This document shows positions 41,628 to 49,428 of a DNA stretch of 64,000 nucleotides, in pieces. This DNA is from Streptomyces griseoluteus. Lineage in GTDB: Bacteria; Actinomycetota; Actinomycetes; Streptomycetales; Streptomycetaceae. Numbering within the stretch: position 1 is the stretch's first letter; each line of letters begins with the position of its first letter. A program made the position numbers and the translations under genes. The DNA lies in NCBI GenBank assembly GCA_000717735.1, contig JOBE01000008.1, positions 62,001-126,000 of the forward strand, read 5' to 3'. A model generated the notes under the pieces. That model saw only the letters and a program-made list of their open reading frames with translations. It ran no database searches and was not told the DNA's origin.

Positions 41628-42634
41628 GGAGCGGGGACGCGACGGCCGGCATCCCTGAGCAGCAGGCGCGGCCGCACGAGGTCGAGGTCGCTACGGAGCA
41701 GGCGGACCAGATGAGCGAGCACGAGCAGCACCACGATGTTCCGGGGACACCAGGGGTCTCCGAGGCGACGCAGGAGCCCGAGCCTGAGGCGGAGGCCGCA
41801 GCGGCGAAGGCCGAGGACGGTGACCGCGACCACGAAGGGGCCGACGAGGCTCCGGACGTCGCCCCCGCCGTCCCGGACCCGCACGACCGGAGCGCCGCCC
41901 GCGCGCTCTTCGTCACGCTGCGTGAGCTGCCCGAGGGCTCCCCGGAGAAGGCGGAGCTGCGCAACCGGCTGGTGCGGATGCACCTGCCGCTGGTGGAGCA
42001 CCTGGCCCGGCGCTTCCGCAACCGCGGCGAGCCGCTGGACGACCTGACCCAGGTGGCGACGATCGGCCTGATCAAGTCGGTGGACCGGTTCGACCCGGAG
42101 CGCGGTGTCGAGTTCTCGACGTACGCGACCCCGACGGTGGTCGGCGAGATCAAGCGCCACTTCCGCGACAAGGGGTGGGCGGTACGGGTTCCGCGCCGGC
42201 TCCAGGAGCTGCGGCTCTCGCTGACGACGGCGACGGCGGAGCTGTCCCAGCAGCACGGCCGCTCACCGACGGTGCACGAGCTGGCCGAGCGGCTCGGGAT
42301 CTCGGAGGAGGAGGTCCTGGAGGGACTGGAGTCGGCGAACGCCTACTCGACGCTCTCCCTGGACGTTCCCGACACGGACGACGAGTCTCCCGCGGTGGCG
42401 GACACGCTCGGCGCGGAGGACGAGGCCCTGGAGGGGGTCGAGTACCGCGAGTCGCTCAAGCCTCTCCTGGAGGACCTGCCACCCCGGGAGAAGCGGATTC
42501 TGCTGCTCCGATTCTTCGGGAACATGACCCAGTCGCAGATCGCGCAGGAGGTGGGCATCTCGCAGATGCACGTCTCCCGGCTGCTCGCCCGGACCCTCGC
42601 GCAGCTGCGGGAGAAGCTCCTGGTGGAGGAGTAG
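41624..42634 (+). CDS. sigH: SigB/SigF-type RNA polymerase sigma factor, SigH-like
   Basis: An alternative sigma factor of the stress/development class. An acidic N-terminal region of ~85 residues precedes region 2 (HLPLVEHLARRFRNRGEPLD, with DLTQVATIGLIKSVDRFDPE), region 3 and region 4 (MTQSQIAQEVGISQMHVSRLL). GTG 41624 is coupled to the anti-sigma stop, and ATG 41711 is a good alternative. The same frame is open from ATG 41186 (482 codons). I recall several SigH sizes in S. coelicolor, including ~51/52 kDa forms, and this long frame would fit. It controls osmotic-stress and differentiation genes. Confidence 0.88.
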   Translation: MRSGDATAGIPEQQARPHEVEVATEQADQMSEHEQHHDVPGTPGVSEATQEPEPEAEAAAAKAEDGDRDHEGADEAPDVAPAVPDPHDRSAARALFVTLRELPEGSPEKAELRNRLVRMHLPLVEHLARRFRNRGEPLDDLTQVATIGLIKSVDRFDPERGVEFSTYATPTVVGEIKRHFRDKGWAVRVPRRLQELRLSLTTATAELSQQHGRSPTVHELAERLGISEEEVLEGLESANAYSTLSLDVPDTDDESPAVADTLGAEDEALEGVEYRESLKPLLEDLPPREKRILLLRFFGNMTQSQIAQEVGISQMHVSRLLARTLAQLREKLLVEE

Positions 42635-42639
42635 GGCCG

Positions 42640-43071
42640 TTACGCGGTGTCCTGGCCGGGGCGCCGGATGTCCAGCGCCTCGGTCGTGGCCGGGTTCACC
42701 AGGAGGACGAGCCCGGTGACGGCCAGGACGCCGAGGACGACACCGGCCGGGATCATCGCGCTGTTCGCCTGGAGCATCTGCCAGGCGACCGGCAGGGCCA
42801 GGATCTGGGTGATCACGGCCGGGCCCCGGCTCCAGGAGCGGCGCAGCCACAGGCCCCGGGCGGCGGCGAGCGGAATCAGACCGAGGACGACGAGCGTCAC
42901 GGCGCCGGTCAGGGCCCCGGTCAGGGCCCCGGTTAGGTCGCCGGACTTCCGGGTCAGGGCGTCCACCAGCATGTAGACGCCCCCGGCGACGAGCCCGAGG
43001 GCCTCGATACCGGCCACGGCCGCGGCGGCGGCAAGGCGGGCGGGGCGGGGGGTCTGCTCCGTACTGCTCAT
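42640..43071 (-). CDS. Small integral membrane protein
   Basis: A 143-residue protein with four predicted transmembrane helices, for example AAAAVAGIEALGLVAGGVYM and VTLVVLGLIPLAAARGLWL. A loop repeats LTGALTGALTGAV, encoded by ~12-nt tandem repeats near 42905-42940, which may vary in copy number. It is convergent with sigH (5 nt between stops). Function is unknown; the neighbours suggest no specific role. Confidence 0.75.
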   Translation of the reverse strand: MSSTEQTPRPARLAAAAAVAGIEALGLVAGGVYMLVDALTRKSGDLTGALTGALTGAVTLVVLGLIPLAAARGLWLRRSWSRGPAVITQILALPVAWQMLQANSAMIPAGVVLGVLAVTGLVLLVNPATTEALDIRRPGQDTA

Positions 43072-43249
43072 ACAAGGCAGGGTATCGGGGGCCCACCGGA
43101 TCCGGCCGCCGCGGCCCCGCCCGGCCGAGCGACCCACCCCGCCGGGCCCGGCCGCCGGGCTCGGCGAGCTCCGGCCGCCGGGCCCGGCGAGGTCCGCGGA
43201 GGCTCCCTGGGCTGGGCCCCGGTACCGCCGGGTAGGTACGCTGGCGCCC

Positions 43250-44218
43250 ATGCGCGCACTTCTCGTGGTCAACCCGGCAGCCACCACCACCAGTGCCCGC
43301 ACCCGCGACGTGCTCATCCACGCGCTCGCGAGCGAGATGAAGCTCGAGGCGATCACCACCGAGTACCGCGGGCACGCCCGGGACCTGGGTAGGCGCGCCG
43401 CCGACGCCGGCAACATCGACCTCGTCGTGGCCCTCGGCGGCGACGGCACGGTGAACGAGGTCGTCAACGGCCTGCTGCACGACGGACCCGACCCCGACCG
43501 GCTGCCCAGCCTCGCGGTGGTCCCCGGCGGGTCGACGAACGTGTTCGCCCGCGCCCTCGGACTGCCGAACGACGCGGTGGAGGCGACCGGCGCCCTGCTC
43601 GACGCATTGCGTGAGCGCCGGACACGCACGGTGAGCCTCGGGCTGGCCTCGGGAGCACCGGGCACGGAGGACGAATCGGTGCCGTCGCGCTGGTTCACCT
43701 TCTGCGCCGGGCTCGGTTTCGACGCCAGCGTCATCGGCCGGGTCGAACAGCAGAGGGAGCGCGGGAAGAGGTCCACGCACGCCCTCTATCTGCGCCAGGT
43801 GTTCCGTCAGTTCCTGGAGGAACCTAACCGTCGGCACGGCACGATCACCCTGGAGCGCCCCGGCTCCGAGCCGGTCGAGGACCTGGTCCTCTCCATAATC
43901 TGCAACACCTCCCCCTGGACCTACCTGGGCAATCGTCCGGTGTACGCGTCCCCGGAGGCTTCCTTCGAGACCGCGCTCGACGTGCTCGGACTGCGCCGCC
44001 TCTCCACTCCGGCGGTGGCCCGTTACGCCACTCAGCTGCTCACCTCGACCCCGCAGCGGGGACCGCGCGGCAAGCATGCGACGACTCTGCACGACCTGAC
44101 CGACTTCACCTTGCATTCGAAGGTTCCCCTCCCCTTGCAGATGGACGGAGACCACCTCGGACTGCGTACGAGCGTCGCGTTCACAGGCGTACGCCGTGCA
44201 CTGCGTGTGATTGTGTGA
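43250..44218 (+). CDS. Diacylglycerol kinase-family lipid kinase
   Basis: A 322-residue DAGK-catalytic protein. The phosphate-binding glycine motif LGGDGTVNEVVNG lies near residue 63, preceded by LLVVNPAATTTSART, followed by the second motif VVPGGSTNVFARALG near residue 90. It probably phosphorylates diacylglycerol or a related lipid at the membrane. It starts 178 nt from the divergent membrane-protein gene. Length and motifs are typical. Confidence 0.92.
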   Translation: MRALLVVNPAATTTSARTRDVLIHALASEMKLEAITTEYRGHARDLGRRAADAGNIDLVVALGGDGTVNEVVNGLLHDGPDPDRLPSLAVVPGGSTNVFARALGLPNDAVEATGALLDALRERRTRTVSLGLASGAPGTEDESVPSRWFTFCAGLGFDASVIGRVEQQRERGKRSTHALYLRQVFRQFLEEPNRRHGTITLERPGSEPVEDLVLSIICNTSPWTYLGNRPVYASPEASFETALDVLGLRRLSTPAVARYATQLLTSTPQRGPRGKHATTLHDLTDFTLHSKVPLPLQMDGDHLGLRTSVAFTGVRRALRVIV

Positions 44219-44536
44219 GTGGAAGGGCCCAAAGTCCTTTCACTCGAACGTTTAGGCGCGCATCCACCCCTACGAAGTACGGCTGTGACCTAGCCGACAC
44301 CGAGGAATCAAAAAAAACTTTCCGGAAGGGGTTGTATCCGTTGCTGGGGTTTGGGAGTCTCTTCTTGGCGATCGGGACGGCCCGCAACACCGGCCTCCAC
44401 TGAGAGCCAGAACCCCTCCTCAGCAAAAAGGACCACACCAGTTCAGCTGGCAGTCGGCCCTTCCCTTGCGGGGGGATTCGTGAAAGCGTTCACATTCACA
44501 AGCAACTCGCACGAAACACTGAGAGAGGTAGCAGCC
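44219..44536. promoter_or_regulatory. wblE upstream region with CRP-like palindrome
   Basis: This 318-bp region contains an A8 run near 44310 and a palindrome GTGAAAGCGTTCAC at 44480-44493. The palindrome resembles a CRP-family half-site pair and lies 44 nt upstream of wblE. No other gene is evident. Confidence 0.4.
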
Positions 44537-44794
44537 ATGGACTGGCGTCACAACGCCGTTTGTCGTGAGGAAGACCCCGAGCTGTTCTTCCCCATCGGCA
44601 ACACCGGTCCTGCGCTGCTGCAGATCGAGGAAGCCAAGGCCGTCTGCCGCCGCTGCCCCGTCATGGAGCAGTGCCTGCAGTGGGCGCTCGAGTCCGGCCA
44701 GGACTCCGGCGTCTGGGGTGGCCTCAGCGAGGACGAGCGCCGCGCGATGAAGCGCCGCGCCGCTCGCAACCGGGCGCGTAACGCCAGCGCCTGA
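44537..44794 (+). CDS. wblE: WhiB-like iron-sulfur regulator WblE
   Basis: An 85-residue Wbl protein. The four [4Fe-4S] ligands are Cys9, Cys37, Cys40 and Cys46, the spacing of the WhiB1/WblE subgroup. The GVWGG turn follows near residue 60 and a basic C-terminus (RRAMKRRAARNRARN) completes it. Wbl proteins bind the primary sigma factor and can sense NO or redox state. The ATG at 44537 follows AGAGGT. It is monocistronic, with a terminator at 44887. It matches the position of SCO5240. Confidence 0.95.
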   Translation: MDWRHNAVCREEDPELFFPIGNTGPALLQIEEAKAVCRRCPVMEQCLQWALESGQDSGVWGGLSEDERRAMKRRAARNRARNASA

Positions 44795-44886
44795 CGCCCA
44801 CCGACAGCCTGAGGCCGACGGCGCATACATCGCGTATGCAATCACCGCCCTTGAGCCGCAGCGCGCAGCAGTAACCCACAGCATTC

Positions 44887-44920
44887 GAGCCCCGGACCGA
44901 TTCCCTTCGGTCCGGGGCTC
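44887..44920. terminator. Bidirectional terminator
   Basis: A 13-bp perfect stem (44887-44899 with 44908-44920) has an 8-nt loop. It lies between the convergent wblE and histidine kinase genes. Confidence 0.85.
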
Positions 44921-44941
44921 GCTGCTGTCTGCCGTCGCGTC

Positions 44942-46408
44942 CTACTTCTGCGGCTGTACGGGGATGTCGAGGACCACCTTCGTACCGCGCTCGGCGCCGG
45001 GGAGCATGTCGAACGAACCGCCCAACTCCCCCTCCACCAGGGTCCGTACGATCTGGAGGCCGAGGTTGCCGGCCCGCTGCGGGTCGAAGCCCTCAGGCAG
45101 ACCGCGGCCGTCGTCCTGGACCGTGATCAGGAGCCTGGCGTCGGCCCTCGGCTCGCCGCGTACGGCGGTGACCTCGACGGCGCCCTCGTCGCCCGGGGCG
45201 AACGCGTGCTCCAGCGCGTTCTGCAGGACTTCGGTGAGGACCATGGAGAGCGGGGTCGCGACCTCGGCGTCGAGAATGCCGAAGCGGCCGTTGCGCCGGC
45301 AGGTGACCTTGCCCGGGGAGATCTCGGCGACCATCGCGATCACCCGGTCGGCGATCTCGTCGAACTCCACCCGCTCGTCCAGGTTCTGGGACAGCGTCTC
45401 GTGCACGATGGCGATCGAACCGACGCGCCGGACGGCCTCGTTGAGGGCCTCCCGGCCCTGGGCGGAATCCATCCGGCGGGCCTGGAGGCGCAACAGGGCC
45501 GCCACCGTCTGGAGGTTGTTCTTCACCCGGTGGTGGATCTCCCGGATGGTGGCGTCCTTGGTGATCAACTCGCGCTCGCGGCGACGCAGTTCGGTGACGT
45601 CCCTGAGCAGGACCAGTGAACCGATGCGGGTGCCCTTGGGCTTGAGCGGGATGGCCCGCAGCTGGATCACCCCGCTGTTGCCCTCGACCTCGAACTCGCG
45701 CGGGGCGTAGCCGGAGGCCAGCGTGACCAGGGCCTCGTCCACCGGGCCGCGGGAGGGGGCCAGTTCGGCGGTGATCTGGCCGAGGTGCTGGCCGACGAGG
45801 TCGGCTGCGAGACCGAGCCGGTGGTACGCGGAGAGGGCGTTGGGCGAGGCGTACTGGACGACGCCCTCGGCGTCCAGACGGACGAGGCCGTCGCCGGCCC
45901 GGGGCGAGGAGTCCATGTCGACCTGCTCGCCGGGGAAGGGGAACGTTCCGGCGGCGATCATCTGGGCGAGGTCCGACGCCGACTGGAGGTAGGTGAGCTC
46001 CAGGCGGGAGGGGGTGCGGACAGTGAGCAGGTTGGTGTTGCGCGCGATGACGCCGAGGACCCGGCCCTCGCGGCGCACGGGGATGGACTCGACCCGTACC
46101 GGGACCTCCTCGCGCCACTCCGGGTCGCCCTCGCGGACGATCCTGCCCTCGTCGAGCGCGGCGTCGAGCAGCGGGCGGCGCCCGCGCGGCACGAGGTGGC
46201 CGACCATGTCGTCCTGATAGGAGGTGGGGCCGGTGTTGGGCCGCATCTGGGCGACGGAGACGTACCGCGTGCCGTCGAGGGTGGGGACCCAGAGGACGAG
46301 GTCGGCGAAGGAGAGGTCGGAGAGCAGCTGCCACTCCGACACCAGCAGGTGGAGCCACTCGAGGTCCGAGTCGCTCAGGGCGGTGTGCTGGCGCACGAGG
46401 TCGTTCAT
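44942..46408 (-). CDS. pdtaS: PdtaS-like sensor histidine kinase
   Basis: A 488-residue soluble histidine kinase. An N-terminal GAF-type domain (residues ~5-150) is followed by a PAS domain (~175-280) and a HisKA_2 dimerisation helix with phospho-histidine motif EIHHRVKNNLQTVAALLRL near residue 295. The HATPase domain contains an N-box in MVLTEVLQNALEHAF and a DDGRGLPEGF G-box. Its partner in mycobacteria is an ANTAR antiterminator (PdtaR). ATG 46408 was chosen; a GTG three codons upstream is possible. No transmembrane segment is present. Confidence 0.92.
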   Translation of the reverse strand: MNDLVRQHTALSDSDLEWLHLLVSEWQLLSDLSFADLVLWVPTLDGTRYVSVAQMRPNTGPTSYQDDMVGHLVPRGRRPLLDAALDEGRIVREGDPEWREEVPVRVESIPVRREGRVLGVIARNTNLLTVRTPSRLELTYLQSASDLAQMIAAGTFPFPGEQVDMDSSPRAGDGLVRLDAEGVVQYASPNALSAYHRLGLAADLVGQHLGQITAELAPSRGPVDEALVTLASGYAPREFEVEGNSGVIQLRAIPLKPKGTRIGSLVLLRDVTELRRRERELITKDATIREIHHRVKNNLQTVAALLRLQARRMDSAQGREALNEAVRRVGSIAIVHETLSQNLDERVEFDEIADRVIAMVAEISPGKVTCRRNGRFGILDAEVATPLSMVLTEVLQNALEHAFAPGDEGAVEVTAVRGEPRADARLLITVQDDGRGLPEGFDPQRAGNLGLQIVRTLVEGELGGSFDMLPGAERGTKVVLDIPVQPQK

Positions 46409-46702
46409 GGAGGGCACGGTGCGAGCGTACCCGTGGAATAAAGGGGCGGTGTACCTGGATCTATCCGGCTCCGTGCTGGAGGATGGGCCAGGAAGCACCG
46501 CGTTCCTGTGGATGGACAGACAAGAATGGTCTAGTCCACAATGAACGCAATAGACCTCCATCCTCCCCGCACAGGAGGATGGACCGAGGTACCCGACGCT
46601 CTCTGCCCTGACTGCGTCGAGACCTCCCACAACGGCCGAGGGACCGCACACCCCCGGCCGGAGAAACTCCGGGCTGCGGTGCCGGGCGGGCTGAGGGTCC
46701 CG
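46409..46702. other. Intergenic region upstream of pdtaS
   Basis: This 294-bp stretch between the kinase start and the TetR stop holds the kinase promoter by position. I see no gene, RNA or clear palindrome in it. Confidence 0.4.
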
Positions 46703-47419
46703 TCAGGCGCCGCGGCCCGCGGGTGTTTCCGGGGTCTTTGCGGGTGTTTCCGGTGGCTTTCCGGATGCCTCGCGGACCTCTGCGGGTGTTCCCCGGTCCT
46801 CTTCCCGCAGTGCCGCCTGCGCGGCGGCCGGTGGCCAGGCCCCCATCGCCGTCTCGGCCACGGCCGTGAGCTCCTCCGCCGTCGCGCCGTCCCTGGCCTG
46901 CTGGGACAGGCCCTGGAGGACGGCGCCGCTGAAGCGGGCGAGCGCCCGGGCGTCCACGTCGGGGGGCAGCTCTCCCGACTCGACGTCCCGGCGGATCCTG
47001 GCCTCGAAGGTCGCCAGGTTCGCGTTACGGCGCACCCTGAGGGCCTCCTCGACCTCGGGGGTCGAGCAATTGGTCGCCGCCGAGATCATCAGGCAGCCCC
47101 GGGGGTGGCCCGGTTCCGTGAAGAGCGTGGCGGCCTCGCGCAGCATGCGCCCGATGGCCTCGCGCGCACTCCTCTCTTCCTCCAGGGCCCGGCCGCCGTA
47201 GGCGCCGTAGGACACGGCGTAGGCCTCGACGACCTCCTCGAAGAGGGTCTTCTTGTCGCCGAAGGCGGCGTAGAGGCTGGGTGCGCTGATGCCCATGGCG
47301 CGGGTGAGGTCGGAGACGGACGTCGTCTCGTAGCCGTGCTCCCAGAAGGCCATCGTGGCCTGTTCGAGGGCCGTGAGCCGGTCGAAGGAGCGGGGGCGGC
47401 CGCGCTGTCTCGTCACCAT
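46703..47419 (-). CDS. TetR-family regulator of the SDR gene
   Basis: A 238-residue TetR regulator with an HTH at residues ~13-58 (LEQATMAFWEHGYETTSVSD, then ISAPSLYAAFGDKKTLF). The C-terminal tail repeats KTPETPA-like words and is disordered. It is divergent from the SDR gene, and the 84-nt region between them contains a palindrome. It likely represses both genes. Confidence 0.88.
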   Translation of the reverse strand: MVTRQRGRPRSFDRLTALEQATMAFWEHGYETTSVSDLTRAMGISAPSLYAAFGDKKTLFEEVVEAYAVSYGAYGGRALEEERSAREAIGRMLREAATLFTEPGHPRGCLMISAATNCSTPEVEEALRVRRNANLATFEARIRRDVESGELPPDVDARALARFSGAVLQGLSQQARDGATAEELTAVAETAMGAWPPAAAQAALREEDRGTPAEVREASGKPPETPAKTPETPAGRGA

Positions 47420-47443
47420 GGAGTGAATTCTATAGCGCTCGAT

Positions 47444-47473
47444 ACGAAAGATGGGGTACGGTCTTTTCGTAAC
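47444..47473. promoter_or_regulatory. TetR operator candidate
   Basis: TACGAAAGA and TCTTTTCGTA face each other across ~10 nt in the divergent TetR-SDR promoter. The arms match except for one inserted T. Confidence 0.45.
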
Positions 47474-47503
47474 GACCACTACACAAGTGAGGGGGGCGTC
47501 GTC

Positions 47504-48265
47504 ATGGGCGTGCTCGCGGGGAAGACGGCACTGGTCACGGGCGGAAGCAGGGGCATCGGGCGAGGGATCGCCGAGCGGCTGGGCCGCGAGGGGGCGCGGG
47601 TCGCGGTGCACTACGGAAGCAACGAAACGGCGGCCAAGGAGACGGTCGCGGCGATCGAGGAGGCCGGCGGGGAGGCCTTCGCGCTCGGCCAGGAGCTGGG
47701 GGTGCCGGGGGACGCGGCGGCCCTGTGGGAGTCGTTCGACGCGGCCGTCGGCGGCGAGGGCGGCCTGGACATCCTGGTGAACAACGCGGGGATCGCGGCG
47801 TCGAAGCCGTTCGCGACGCTCGACGAGGAGGAGTACGACCGGGTCTTCGCCGTCAACACCAGGGCGCCCTTCTTCCTCGCTCAGCTGGGCGCAGGGCGGC
47901 TGCGGGACGGTGGCCGGATCATCAACATCTCGACCGGCCTGACCAAGACGGCGCTCATGCCGGACCTGATCGCGTACTCGATGTCGAAGGCCGCGCTGGA
48001 CGTGTTCACCCGGGACCTGTCCAAGGTCCTCGGCCCGCGGCGGATCACGGTCAACGCGGTGGCGCCGGGAATCATCGACACGGACATCAACGCGGACTGG
48101 CTGCGGGGCGACGAGCAGGCCTGGGCCGGGGCGGCGGCGATGTCGGCGCTCGGCGGGGTCGGCACCCCGGCGGAGATAGCGGACGTGGTGGCCTTCCTCG
48201 CCTCCGAGGACGCGCGCTGGGTGACGGGCCACTGGATCGACGCCACGGGCGGCTCGCTGTCCTGA
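47504..48265 (+). CDS. Short-chain dehydrogenase/reductase (SDR)
   Basis: A 253-residue classical SDR. The cofactor motif TGGSRGIGRG lies near residue 13, NNAG near residue 89, and the catalytic Tyr-x3-Lys in YSMSKAAL near residue 155. Ser is at the NISTG strand. A preference for NADP is suggested by the basic residue in the GGSRGIG loop. ATG 47504 has GAGGGGGG upstream. The substrate is unknown. It is divergent from its probable TetR regulator. Confidence 0.92.
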   Translation: MGVLAGKTALVTGGSRGIGRGIAERLGREGARVAVHYGSNETAAKETVAAIEEAGGEAFALGQELGVPGDAAALWESFDAAVGGEGGLDILVNNAGIAASKPFATLDEEEYDRVFAVNTRAPFFLAQLGAGRLRDGGRIINISTGLTKTALMPDLIAYSMSKAALDVFTRDLSKVLGPRRITVNAVAPGIIDTDINADWLRGDEQAWAGAAAMSALGGVGTPAEIADVVAFLASEDARWVTGHWIDATGGSLS

Positions 48266-48463
48266 TCGGTGCGAGGGCTGGGGGACCTCTCCCGAGGCGG
48301 GCGGGAGGGGTTTCCGGGGAGGGGTTGAGAGGGGCTCGACCGGCGGGGCACGAGGGTTCCGAGTGGCTGGTGGGGCAGGGGCGGCCGACGATGGAGGCGG
48401 TGGCCGTCCGTGGGGTGGAACGGCATGAGGAGACGGCCTCTCCTCTGCTAGATTTGACCTTAG

Positions 48464-48479
48464 ATTGGTCTATACCACA
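48464..48479. promoter_or_regulatory. DasR operator (dre) upstream of nagB
   Basis: ATTGGTCTATACCACA closely matches the DasR-responsive element (core TGGTCTAGACCA with one change). It lies 41 nt upstream of the nagB start, as expected for repression of GlcNAc catabolism. Confidence 0.85.
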
Positions 48480-48519
48480 CGGCCCCTCACCAGCCCCTCA
48501 CCAGATCGGCAGGCACAGC

Positions 48520-49305
48520 GTGGAAGTTGTCATCGTCAAGGACGCCAAGGCGGGCGGCGAACTCATCGCGGACGGCATCGCCGACCTCCTGCGCGGCAAG
48601 CCCGACGCGCTGCTCGGCGTGGCCACCGGCTCGACTCCGATCCCGATCTACGACGCCCTGATCGCCCAGGTCCAGGCCGGCGGTGTGGACGCCTCCCGAG
48701 CCCGGATCGCCCAGCTCGACGAGTACGTCGGACTGCCGGCCGGGCACCCGGAGTCGTACCGCTCGACCGTGCTGCGCCAGGTCGTCGAGCCGCTGGGGCT
48801 CTCCCCCGAGGCGTTCATGGGCCCGGACGGCTCCGCCGAGGACGTCCTGGCCGCCTGCGAGGCTTACGACAGGGCGCTGGCCGAGGCCGGTGGCGTGGAC
48901 CTGCAGATCCTCGGCATCGGCACCGACGGGCACATCGGCTTCAACGAGCCGTGCTCCTCGCTCGCCTCCCGCACCCGGATCAAGACGCTGACCGAGCAGA
49001 CCCGCGTGGACAACGCACGGTTCTTTGACAACGACATAGAGCAGGTGCCGCACCACGTCATCACCCAGGGCATCGGCACCATCCTGGAGGCCCGTCACCT
49101 GGTGCTGCTCGCCACCGGCGAGGGCAAGGCCGAGGCCGTGGCGCAGACCGTCGAGGGCCCCGTGGCGGCGCTCGTGCCGGCCTCCGCGCTCCAGCTGCAC
49201 CCGCACGCCACGGTCGTGGTGGACGAGGCCGCCGCCTCCAAGCTGAAGCTCGCGGACTACTTCCGCCACACCTTCGCGAACAAGCCCGCCTGGCAGGGCA
49301 TCTAG
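48520..49305 (+). CDS. nagB: Glucosamine-6-phosphate deaminase
   Basis: A 261-residue enzyme converting glucosamine-6-phosphate to fructose-6-phosphate and ammonia, the last step of GlcNAc use. Motifs include LLGVATGSTPIPIYD near residue 33, AQLDEYVGL with the catalytic Asp near residue 66, and LGIGTDGHIGFNEP with the ring-opening His. GTG 48520 starts the MEVVIVKD helix; the longer frame runs through the dre site. Its product GlcN-6-P pathway supplies the DasR effector. It is convergent with dasD and shares a strong terminator with it. Confidence 0.95.
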   Translation: MEVVIVKDAKAGGELIADGIADLLRGKPDALLGVATGSTPIPIYDALIAQVQAGGVDASRARIAQLDEYVGLPAGHPESYRSTVLRQVVEPLGLSPEAFMGPDGSAEDVLAACEAYDRALAEAGGVDLQILGIGTDGHIGFNEPCSSLASRTRIKTLTEQTRVDNARFFDNDIEQVPHHVITQGIGTILEARHLVLLATGEGKAEAVAQTVEGPVAALVPASALQLHPHATVVVDEAAASKLKLADYFRHTFANKPAWQGI

Positions 49306-49378
49306 GCCTGTCCGGCGGATCAGGGTCGGACAGGCCCTAGCCCCGCACGCACCCCCGTGCGCACTCCCGCACGTGAAC

Positions 49379-49410
49379 GGGCCCGGCACCTTGGTCCAGG
49401 TGCCGGGCCC
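49379..49410. terminator. Terminator between nagB and dasD
   Basis: A perfect 13-bp stem (49379-49391 with 49398-49410) has a 6-nt loop. A second weaker hairpin (GGCCTGTCCG with CGGACAGGCC) precedes it near 49306-49336. Confidence 0.85.
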
Positions 49411-49428
49411 CTCGCGTACGGGAGTCCC

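Noticed and set aside
42900..42945. 12-nt tandem repeats in the small membrane protein gene
   Set aside because: They encode a consistent LTGA repeat in one frame and are short, so ordinary slippage is a sufficient explanation.
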